Source: Liriodendron chinense
Lineage: Eukaryota; Streptophyta; Magnoliopsida; Magnoliales; Magnoliaceae
Direction: 5' to 3'
Assembly: GCA_003013855.2 (NCBI GenBank)
Contig: PVNU02003892.1
Coordinates: 3,472,001-3,536,000 of the forward strand
Length of the DNA stretch: 64,000 bases
The position numbers and the translations under genes were made by a program. Shown piece by piece: positions 55,701 to 64,000 of the stretch. How positions within the stretch are numbered: the first letter of the stretch is position 1; each line of letters begins with the position of its first letter. The notes under the pieces were generated by a model. The model saw only the letters and a program-made list of their open reading frames with translations, had not been told where the DNA came from and ran no database searches.

Positions 55701-58700
55701 AGTTCTGAAGAGCAAAATTTTCCGGCAATTACTTTTCGGAATGCTAAAACTTTGGAGTATTAGAAGACATGAGAAGGATTTTAGCATGGTATTAAAAAAT
55801 GGTCATGTTACAGCTGTATTGGCTCTTACTTAAAGGAAACAGTCACGGAAACAGTCACATCCATTACGCAATATGGGGGGAATAGGTCCTTCATGGAAAA
55901 AATGAGTTGTACCAGCTTGTATCGGCCAATATGGGCCAATAAACCCTGTATTAGCATCATTATGGGGCTGATACGGCTGATACGGCTGTTACAAGCTGAT
56001 ATGGCCATAAAAGTCCAATTTTGAAAGTTTTTACTTTCAAATTTTCTCTCATTTTTCCACACCTTTATTCATTTTGACATTAAGCTTAGAAACGAATTTT
56101 AAACTAAATCTAGGCTTATTTTGAGGATTGAAATAAAAATTTGAGTAGGATTTGATGAACCAAAGCGTAGTGGACCATTTTTGAAATATCAGAAGAAAGG
56201 TTAAACCATCGCTTTTTTTCATCCTTTTTTTGTTGTATTTATATGTAATGGGCACTGATCCACTAAATCATGCTTGATTTGTGCTCGATTTGGGCCTATT
56301 TGGTGGATTTTCAGAAGCTCAAGCTAACACTGCCCAACTAATAACATTCTTACAAAAGAATGGCCTGTTACACCATCTAATACATGTCCAAAACAAACAA
56401 AGAATACGTATTTGAGATCCTCACATTTTCTAGAATTTTACTAATAATTCTTTAGCTTTTTTTTTTTTTTCCTTCCCGAAAGAAAGGCATATGGCTGCCT
56501 ATGCAGCCAGCCAGCCAATATGGTTACATAATAGCTTGGGTTTTAGATAATTTGGTAAAGCAGCGTGGAGTGTGGCTAGTCGCCGACCCTTTCTTTCCCT
56601 TTGCAATGAGAAGAACTTGGATATTCCAGCAGAGTATAATGGTTGGTATGGAGGCACCATTAAATTTGTAAACATGGCATATAATGTGAGGAAACTGTAC
56701 AAATAGGCCCTGACTTGGACTAATCTTAAACAAAAAATGTACTGGTTTAATGCCCATCCTGGCTGAGCCCGTAGATAAATGGCATAGAGCATTTTTCAAC
56801 ATAGAGGCCTAGGATTTGCGCTAGCTTACCTATAAAGAAAAAACATAACTAAGCATAATTAAGGGGGAAAAGGGTTTTTCTCATAGAAGGGCTTATCTTT
56901 TGGTGGAATTCCAAATATGGACCTATCCTATGAGGGCTTATCTTTTGGTGGAATTCTAAATATGGACCTATCCTATGAGGGCTTATCTTTTGGTGGAATT
57001 CCAAATATGGACCTATCCTATGAGGGCTTATCTTTTGGTGGAATTCCAAATATGGACCTATCCCTTTCCTAATTCCAAATAGGGGCTTATCCTTTCAACA
57101 TAGGGTAAGAAAAGCCCACATTTGTCATTGATTGGGGAAAATTTGACAGAAAGGAGGAAGCAATGTCAAGAAGGGGCAGGAAATGAAGATTTTACCCTTT
57201 TCATGACCATTTTACCCTTCTCTCCACCTGAACCCATAACAAGATGGACACCCTAAATCCACCTCGCACATGTCAAGTATTGTGGTATCCTCTTTCTAAT
57301 CCAATATAGCTGGTGCAAAATCTCCTCATACCCCTTCCTTGCATGATATGATGTGTTTCATTTCATATCTATGATCATCTAATAGGGAAGATATAAGGGC
57401 ATCGCCCTATGCTATGATTGGGCCCCACTGCGAGTGGGGCATAAATGTTTGTTATGGTTATGTCAAGTGGGGTGCTCGATTTGTGCCTAAGATTAAAAAT
57501 ATAGAGGGTGAGTCGAGGTTGCAGAAGGAAAGGGGTCAAAGCAATGGGAAGAAGGGGCCCAATATAGAGAAAAGGGAGGAGGGGGTGTTTCCTATGTGGA
57601 CAAGTTGGTGAGCGAGAAGGGTAGGGTGGGGAACATGGAGGGGAGCAGGGGAGAGGGATCGAGGGAGGGGTTTTGTGGGAGGGCAGTGCAGGAAAATCTA
57701 AACAGGCAGACATCTTTTGGGGTAGGAGGTTAGGGAGAAATGGGTGTGATGAAGTTGGGATGGTGGGCAACGGACATTGTCAGTTAAACCCCAGATGATA
57801 GAAATAGCATTAGCAGGCCAATCCTTCATATGGTGTCTGGTGGCATCGATAAGGGACGATGAAGCCATTAACGAAGTTAGTTCGTGGTTACAGTCAAAGT
57901 GCGGCCTAAACACAGAGGATAAGTCTTGAAGCCTCTGAGTGAAGCTGAAGTTCTTATCCCTCTCCAGCTAGAAGGTGAATTGAATCGTATTCTTCAACTA
58001 CATAATTTCTTTAAGGATGAGTTGGTTAGAGGATTGTGGAGATGGGAGCAATGGTCGATGCTTAGGATGGAGGAATGGTTTTTGTTCTATGGTCTGCCGT
58101 TGGAGCTCTGGTTAAGGGAGGTCTTCTTGGAGGTTGAAGCTTGCCTAGACAAGGTGGTGGCAATCGACCTTGTTTCGAAGTACTCCGCAAACCTCAAAAA
58201 GATTCAGGTCAGAATCCGGAGGAAGACGTTATTGGCTCCAAAGGTGGTGATGGTGGTTGTTGGTGAGCTTCGGGTCCCGGTGCAAATCTCCAAGGAGTCG
58301 TCGATTGCTCCTTCGAAGTCGACAGTCAGAGAGATGGAGGTTGGGTTAAAGATCTCTAGGAATGGGGCTTTGGAGCATGGGAGCTATGCTCTGGAGGAAC
58401 ACTGTCGGGTGTGAGTGGCACATAGCAACTCTCACCAGAAGGTAATTTGCAAAGAGGTGACGTGGAAGCAACTATTACCAGCTCTTTTCTTCTTGAGCTA
58501 GGTGGAGGCAAAGAAAATACCAATGTAGTTGACTCGTGGTGGGTAACTCAGAAGCCTTAATGGTGGTGCAGGTGTGGGCAATGTGGTTGAAGGAAGGCAA
58601 TAACAATGTAAAATTCTTTCATGCTGTGTCTAGTGCCCGAGCTCGAGCGAATAAAATTGAAAGTGTGGTGGTAAAGGGGTTTAAATATGAAGGCATAGAT

Positions 58701-61700
58701 GTGACATCTTGATCACTAATCAAGTGTGTCCCACCTTGAAGGAAAATATAGGCTGGCCCACCCATCATGTTGGCATTGCATGTATGGTGGCTGGTTATGC
58801 CAGGTTTTGGTATCCATTTCATTTCTCTTTTCATGCATGTGTGACCCACTTGAAGAGTCAAGCAATGTGATTCATTACCTTTGTCACATGAAATCGGCTA
58901 ATGGATGAACAAGAATAGGCATTTTCACTGCCTAATACTTGAGATGTGGCGCGTGATTTGTTTTAGTGGGCTCTGTGTGCAGATGGATTAACATTAAAAA
59001 TCCAACCAAAATGGATAGTCTTGGCCATTAGTTTCTTGTAAAGAATGCAATTTCATTTTGGCAGTTCCTAATGACCCACCTTCCCACCTAAACCCACCAC
59101 AAGATGGTTGTCCCTAATCATTTAGGGCAGAGCCTTATGGATGATATGTAGGCACCGTACAACAACACTATGCAAAAAGGGGTCACTCTACATGACAGAT
59201 GATTGCTTATTGTTGGCCCATGGAGTTTGTTTGCATGAGATGATCAATACAGGCCCTCTGCACATGTGGCACTGTATAGGCAGGACCTACTGACATAGGG
59301 CACTATAAATGAAGGGGTCAAACGTTGTGTTGGATGATCGGTGCGACGCCCACTGCACGTGGCACTATATGGTCAAGGACTACTATACATGTGGTACTAT
59401 TCACGAGGGGATCACCCGTTTTATGTTGGATGATTAGTGTGGGGTGAGACGAGAGGGAGAGGGGGCATTGGTTGGGTTAGGTTAGGGTTTTGGAGGAATT
59501 AATGTGTGGTCAGGTTATATTAAAATATATTTAATGTGCATAAGGGTATTTTCAAAATTAATTAAATATAACCACCCATTCGTGTACAAACTTAACAATG
59601 GAGGCTGTTGTCTTCTACTAATGGTGCAAAGCTTAGGCCCTTATTTGGAAATAGGAAAAGGATAGGCCCTTACTTGGAATTCCACCAAAAGAAAGCAGCG
59701 TGGATTGCGCACTGAGTAACCTAGTATGCTATAGCGTACTGATTAAACTCTTATAGGGCCCACCTTGTTGTATGTGTGTTATCCATGCAGTCCATCCGTT
59801 TTCTTATTGAAGCACATCCAAAACTCAAGTGGACCACACCACAAGAAACAGTGGGGATAATGACGTCCACCATTGAAACCTTCCTAGGGCCCACAGTGAT
59901 GTTTATTTGTCATCCAACCTATTCACAAGGTCACATAGACATGGACGAAGGGAACACACAAATACCAGCTTGATCCAAAACTTATGTTCTATGGCCCCCA
60001 AAAAGTTTTCAATGGTAGGCATTCAATTCCCACTGTTTCCTTTGGTGTGGTCCACTTGAGCTTCGAATATGCTTCAATTATGGGCTCATGCCCTAAAATG
60101 AGCTGGTAAGATAGATGGATGGCGTGGATAGGACATATACATTAGGGTGGGCCCCTCAGAGTTTACTCAGTATGCTATAGCATATTGAGTTGCTTGGTAC
60201 GCAATCTGCGTCCAAAAGAAAGGCCCTTATATGTCAACACAACCAACAACAAAAAAATAATAATAATAATAAAAAGGAAAAAAAAACTAGGATGAAGATG
60301 TTTTTTTTTTGTTTTTTTTGAAAGGTAACACCACTAGGGATTGAACCCTTGATTACTCACACACACTACACTGTCTCTACCAGCTTAATTAACACAAGTA
60401 CATCTTTCATGGAAAGCCTCGTTCTTAAGAAAAAAGATGAAGGTTGATCCACTGAGTCTCGGGTTGACAAACTATCCTATTAGGAAGCATGGTTTTCGAA
60501 CTATGGTCAGGTGATTTGTTCTCTAAGAAAAGATAGGAACAAAAAAAAATCCACGCAAAGATGTTGTTCGAGGAAATCCTTATGTCAAGAAAAGGAAATG
60601 AAGAAAAATCCAACAAAAATAATAAGGAACTAAGAACCATAAAATAAGTGTAGCAATGAAGGAATCCATGTGATAAAAAAGAAAATTAATGCAAACCCAT
60701 AGTGTGTATGCTAGTGACTTATACCTAATTCCGTGCAAGTTAATAAATCAATAACAATTTATTTGGTTTCGTTGTACCCAAGATCATCACTCACTTAAGT
60801 AACCTATGTGCTCCCAATTGGTGAAATAGAGTGATCTGCAGTTCGCTACACTTACGCATTTGTCATTTGTACAAATTGGTGGAATGAGTTTGCAAATTCG
60901 CTAAACTTACCCACCAAATCCATCCATTGATCCAAGACTCCACATCCTAAATCAGTCAAATTTCATTTGTTGATTCAGAGCTAACATGGACCTGAAGCCA
61001 TGAGATGGTCAGAAGTTTGGGTTTCAGAACACTGGAATACCTATGGGGAGCTTTGCTAAACCAACATGCACCTCCATATGCAGTCACATTTATGTGGGAC
61101 ATGTCGACCCCCTGATTAAATGACCAGGACCAAAGATCAGGCTAGCCAACCCATCAAGGGGCCTACATGTATGAAAACAATGGATGGGTTAAAAAAGTGC
61201 CCAACGGTCTACATTCAACATACATGCACAGCCCACCGACCACATGGAATGATGGAGCCTACCTGTCACAGTTTGGATGCTCCACAGGTATACCACCTTG
61301 GGATGTGAGGCCATGTATAGAGGGTTGTGTGGGCGTAGAAAAGTTTTGCACAATGTATGATTTAGAAAGAAACTTTGTGAAGTAACCACACATTATGCTC
61401 TGTCTTCTCTTGATTGGTAATCCACAGTAGTCTTTTAAGTTGTGACATGAGGGACCCTCATTTTGGTAATCCAGGCCACTGGTTTGTTGCTTGCAACTGT
61501 GGAGAGACCATTCCTCAAAAAATTCCTCACCACTGGTTTGTTGCTTGCAACTGTGGAGAGATCATGCCTCAAAAACTTCCTCGATGGTACAATATTAACC
61601 TTTTGACCTGTGCTTACAAATAGACTGTTAAGTAGATAACTACAGTATGGTCCCTTTCAACTAAAAAATGTCACAGGTATATTGGCTAGGATCTTCCAAT

Positions 61701-63151
61701 ATGGGAGATCTTGGCATGTGTGAATCCATGGTGGAATTAACAGACCTACTCTGGGTTACCAAACCATGGGCTGCACTTGTCGGAACTATGGACCCGAGTA
61801 CTGTGGAAACCCTCTGCTCAAGGATCCTATGATTCTACTCGTGAGAAAAAGAAGCCACAAAAGGAGTCTGAAACACTCGGCGTGGACTTGTTCACTGAAA
61901 ATACAGTACCAATCCATTTTTTTTTTTTAAATAAATAGTCATAATGTATCCAGAACTTGTACATGTGGCATGCATTTAAGTAAAAAGAAAAAAGAAAATC
62001 CAAATCAGTGGCCCCACTTGAGATGGGTAACAACTAAAGATTGCCACTGAACTGATATTCTAATGGGTAGATTAGGGGGTGTCTACTGGGCCTTAAGATG
62101 TAAATAATCAAGTCTCTGAACTTTAAGAGATAAATTATCATTAATCATCACTTAGGATTATCCAATCTACCTAATTCTAGGATTACTAGTTACGACACAT
62201 CTAAAGGGTGGCCCATGATTTGGACAGTTTATTTTCACTATGGAGTTATCTGATACTTTAGCAGCATGCGAACATTGATACACGGGGACTTGAAAATTGC
62301 ACACCTGACATGAATTACTCAAATTTTAAATGGCTAAATTATGGAATTCACTATCACTAAGTCACAGTCCCAAAATCAATTGGTTAAGCAATACTAACCT
62401 TTCATTTTTGAACACTTGTTTGTTGATATAGGACGGTTGGATTTATTTATTTATTATTCATTTTTAACCATCCAATAAACGTCCACCAATCTGATAGTCA
62501 GATAAACATGTAGGCGTAATTTTTGGTTGATGATACATCTAAACTAGGACTATAATTTGGACAGTTTAATTTAAGTAATTGTATTCCTCGTATGCAATTT
62601 CCAAGTGCCTGTGTATCATCCATCCTACGGTGCCTGAGTATCAACATTCTACTATATTTTCGGTCACCCATGGGATAAGCATATGACTTTATGCATGTGA
62701 ACCATCACACTGTCACAAAGAATCAAAATATAACTCCACAAAAGAGAAACCGTTAATTACTATAATCAAAGAAAATGAAAAATTCATTACTTAAAGAGAA
62801 AAAGAATGTGATGCTCTGGCAGAGTGTGATGAATGATACACAGGCAAGAAGAAATTGAACATGCGAGAGATGAGCGACTTAAATTGAACTGTCCAAATTA
62901 CAGGTCCAATTTTGATGAATTGTGAACCAAAATTCATTCCTATTTGATTATATAACCATCAGATTGATGAACATTTATTGGACGGTTAAACATTAAAAAA
63001 TCCAATGGGCGTACAAAAAAAAGTGTCTCCAATCAGAGGTTAGGATTGCTGAACAATTCCGACTTTGGGACTGTGACTTAATTTGAGTTAATGTATGCCG
63101 TGTATAAAATTTCCAAGTGCCTGTGTATTGAGTATCCTACGATAACCAGAG

Positions 63152-63212
<61 letters not shown>

Positions 63213-63714
63213 TCTCCTTAGAACAAAAAAATAAAATTAAGAAAAAAATCCAATTAGAACAAATCAATCATATCAATACAAAAAATAAAAAATAAAAAGA
63301 CTGACCTTCCAAAGCGAGGCTGTGGTAAGCACCAGCAGCAACTCCTACAAACCTTGGGCTCTCTCTTCCGCCATCCTCAGCTGAAACCCTCTCCTTCTTT
63401 GAACTATCAAACCCGACTCGAACTGGGAAAAGCTCGTCCGATTCCTTTCCCGTCCCCAGCCGCCCGAATGTCCCTCTCCCCCATGAATATACGCTCCCAT
63501 CTCCTGAAATTCCATATCCCACCAAAACCTCTATCTATTTATATATTTCCAAAATTCCTTTTTCTTTTTTTCTTTTCCTCTTTTTTTTTAGGTGGTGTGT
63601 TTTCAGTGCAAGGAGTAGCTTACCTGTAAGAGCGAGAGTATGGGCTTCTCCGGCGGCGATTCCGACGATTTTCTGAGACAAACTACCGGAATCTGACATC
63701 AATCCAGCACTCAT
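52777..63714 (-). CDS. RCC1-repeat (beta-propeller) family protein
   Basis: Five minus-strand exons join in frame: 63714-63624, 63503-63306, 55253-55218, 55063-54939 and 54075-52777 (stop TGA), giving 582 residues. Seven RCC1-type blades are visible through the G-x-x-H/S core followed by a W-G: AAGEAHTLALTGDGSVYSWG (20-39), AAGAYHSLALEDDGSLWSWG (about 86-105), KAGGMMSLAIDSLGALWMWG (about 155-174), then ACGNEH, TCGAFH, DCGLFH and ACGAAH blades up to about 425. A Glu/Lys-rich probable coiled coil (about 470-505) and a helical C-terminus follow. RCC1 proteins act as exchange factors or chromatin, signalling and organelle-splicing adaptors; which applies here is unknown. The start is supported by the SAGLMSDSG exon with a clean donor. 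Intron 2 is 8.05 kb and intron 3 looks U12-type. The last exon is intact. Confidence 0.9.
54076..54938 (-). other. Intron 4 of the RCC1 gene
   Basis: Donor AAG|GTAAAG and acceptor AATGGCAG|GTC, phase 0. It joins KTPLK to VCSIKAGG. The 863 bp contain no recognised element. Confidence 0.85.
55064..55217 (-). other. Intron 3 of the RCC1 gene, U12-type with GG 3' end
   Basis: The 154-bp intron starts GTATCCTTT, a perfect U12-type donor (RTATCCTTT). TTCTTTGAT at 55082-55074 matches the U12 branch-point consensus TTCCTTRAY at 8 of 9 positions. The branch A is 11 nt from the 3' end. The frame (N-T-Y-G-Q-L-G) requires the downstream exon to begin AT-GGT-CAG, so the intron ends in ACGG rather than AG or AC. 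A cut after AC, two bases earlier, would shift the frame. Confidence 0.7.
55218..55253 (-). other. 36-nt microexon (exon 3) of the RCC1 gene
   Basis: It encodes DDGSLWSWGYNT, with a split codon at each side. The acceptor is AATGGCAG and the donor the U12-type GTATCC. It completes the second blade and is essential for joining LALE to YGQLGL. Confidence 0.85.
56889..57068. repeat. Four tandem 45-bp units
   Basis: GGGCTTATCTTTTGGTGGAA begins units at 56889, 56934, 56979 and 57024, with one or two differences between units. A related inverted block (GGAATTCCACCAAAAG) lies at 59676-59691, and the array may be the left arm of a 3.3-kb element ending near 60230. Because 45 is a multiple of three, the array produces a spurious repetitive ORF on the minus strand. 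Confidence 0.9.
57900..58690 (+). mobile_element. Internally deleted LINE relic (ORF1 piece plus ORF2 piece)
   Basis: The frame 57926-58414 contains EEWFLFYGLPLELWLREVF, VVAIDLVSKYSANLKKIQVR and VVMVVVGELRVPVQISKES. This resembles the DUF4283-like domain of plant LINE ORF1. At about 58570-58676 another frame reads VWAMWLKEGNNNVKFFHAVS and ARARANKIESV, the WLKEGDxNTKFFH region of LINE ORF2. The intervening endonuclease is missing. Confidence 0.6.
59695..60211. mobile_element. MITE, GGGCCCAC family, boundaries fixed by a 10-bp target duplication
   Basis: CCAAAAGAAA occurs at 59685-59694 and 60212-60221. The ends are GCAGCGTGGATTGCGCACTG and, inverted, ACGCAGATTGCGTACCAAGC. Inside, the left arm has CTATAGCGTACTGATTAAAC, GGGCCCACCTTGTTGTATGT and CAGTCCATCCGTTTTC; the right arm repeats them inverted. 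Length is 517 bp. A target duplication of 9-10 bp and long inverted repeats point to a Mutator-like (MULE) origin. This copy is the best reference for the family in the window. Confidence 0.8.
60305..60400 (-). mobile_element. tRNA-derived SINE, minus strand
   Basis: On the minus strand, TTAAGCTGGTAGAGACAGTG (A-box) is followed by GGGTTCAATCCCTAG (B-box) and then GTGTTACCTTTC and A-rich sequence at 60300-60320. The 3' part is short. Confidence 0.55.
62258..62660. mobile_element. MITE, GTGCCTGAGTATCA family
   Basis: The left arm TAGCAGCATGCGAACATTGATACACGG-like start (ATTGATACACGGGGACTTGA, near 62274) and the right arm AATTTCCAAGTGCCTGTGTA near 62598 are inverted relatives. Central words TAGGACGGTTGGATTTAT and CCATCCAATAAACGTCC pair across the middle. 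Confidence 0.55.
62810..63152. mobile_element. MITE, GTGCCTGAGTATCA family, full length
   Basis: The left end TGCTCTGGCAGAGTGTGATG with GAATGATACACAGGCAAG pairs with the right end, inverted, TACTCTGGTTATCGTAGG with CAATACACAGGCACTTGG. The terminal repeats are about 80 bp. The interior has ACATTTATTGGACGGTTAAA. It ends directly in a TAA microsatellite. Confidence 0.65.
63150..63210. repeat. (TAA)n microsatellite, about 20 units
   Basis: A nearly pure TAA/AAT trinucleotide tract lies 96 bp from the exon 2 donor of the RCC1 gene, inside intron 2. It should be length-polymorphic. Confidence 0.95.
63504..63623 (-). other. Intron 1 of the RCC1 gene
   Basis: Donor ACAG|GTAAGC and acceptor AATTTCAG|GAG, phase 1, 120 bp. 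It joins LALT to GDGSVYSWG. Confidence 0.9.
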
Positions 63715-63764
63715 CTCGCCGGGAAAGAGCAGACTGTAAGGATAAAGGTCGGAAACGCACGGCG

Positions 63765-63771
63765 CTTTATA
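63765..63771 (-). promoter_or_regulatory. TATA-like box of the RCC1 gene
   Basis: TATAAAG on the minus strand lies 51 bp upstream of the start codon, which would imply a short 5' UTR of about 20-25 nt. The surrounding 63700-63800 is GC-richer than the flanks. Confidence 0.4.
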
Positions 63772-63829
63772 GCCAGCTGCTCTGTTAACTCGGGGCGCGG
63801 CTTCGCTGGATCCCCCGATCCACCAAGGT

Positions 63830-64000
63830 GGGTGGATCCCTTACCGTGCCGTCCGCTCTGTGATGTATTTGCATTAAATCAACACCGTCCATTCATTTTG
63901 AAAACTAATTTTAGAGCATGATTCAAAAAATGAACTAGATACAAATCTCAGGTGGACCATAATACAGTAAACAATGGTACTCAACCATTAAAAGCTTCTC
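63830..64000. mobile_element. MITE, GGGCCCAC family, cut by the window edge
   Basis: The left arm is visible: TGTGATGTATTTGCATTAAA, CACCGTCCATTCATTTTG, CTCAGGTGGACCATAATAC. The right arm would lie beyond base 64000. It is about 100 bp upstream of the RCC1 gene's start codon. Confidence 0.55.

Larger units (their letters stand above)
55254..63305 (-). other. Intron 2 of the RCC1 gene (8.05 kb, transposon-rich)
   Basis: Donor G|GTCAGT at 63305 and acceptor ATGGCAG at 55254. It holds a 45-bp tandem array, a decayed LINE, a MITE with clear target duplication, a SINE, two further MITEs and a TAA microsatellite. Stretches 55254-56800 and 60400-62250 contain only AT-rich DNA with no recognised feature. 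Confidence 0.85.

Noticed and set aside
56849..57049. Repetitive ORF with a 15-residue period
   Set aside because: The period is produced by the 45-bp DNA tandem repeat, a multiple of three. There is no start context or wider gene.

Overview
The window looks like nuclear DNA of a flowering plant. It has low gene density, intron-containing genes of plant-specific type, and a heavy load of non-autonomous transposons. The dominant repeat is a self-complementary element of roughly 300-570 bp whose arms carry GGGCCCACCATGATG-like and GGTGGACCACACCA-like words. I associate this element with magnoliid genomes (magnolia, tulip tree, cinnamon relatives), so a magnoliid is my best guess. That assignment is inference and no database search was run.

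Only two genes are well supported. (1) Plus strand, 17683-25123, five exons: a 974-residue DUF810/MUN-domain protein, a plant UNC-13-like relative of the PATROL1 group, with one GC-AG intron and a 2.5-kb third intron that contains a MITE inserted in a (TA)n tract. (2) Minus strand, 63714-52777, five exons: a 582-residue seven-bladed RCC1-repeat protein. It has an 8-kb second intron full of transposons, a 36-nt microexon, and a third intron with a perfect U12-type donor and an unusual 3' end. A degraded, inverted copy of the last coding bases and 3' UTR of this RCC1 gene lies at 45629-45941.

Layout: 1-17.2 kb is repeats (LTR-like sequence, SINEs, a CACTA/En-Spm relic at about 9.47-11.38 kb, many MITEs). 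17.3-25.1 kb is the DUF810 gene. 25.1-37.3 kb is flank, a hAT-like element carrying a 1.46-kb tandem array, short tandem duplications and more MITEs. 37.4-41.6 kb holds two diverged copies of a telo-box-bearing segment that looks like a promoter or 5' exon of a housekeeping or non-coding transcript. 41.6-52.5 kb contains LINE fragments (RTE type and L1 type), the RCC1 3' duplicate, a modular foldback element with a clear 8-bp target duplication, and MITEs. 52.5-63.8 kb is the RCC1 gene, and the last 170 bp begin another MITE.

The two genes have no evident joint function. One is a predicted vesicle-trafficking factor and the other a predicted beta-propeller adaptor or exchange factor. I found no CRISPR array, operon, complete autonomous transposon, or clearly new biological system. 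The most unusual items are the U12-type intron with a GG end, the inverted RCC1 3' duplication, the modular foldback element, and the duplicated telo-box segment.
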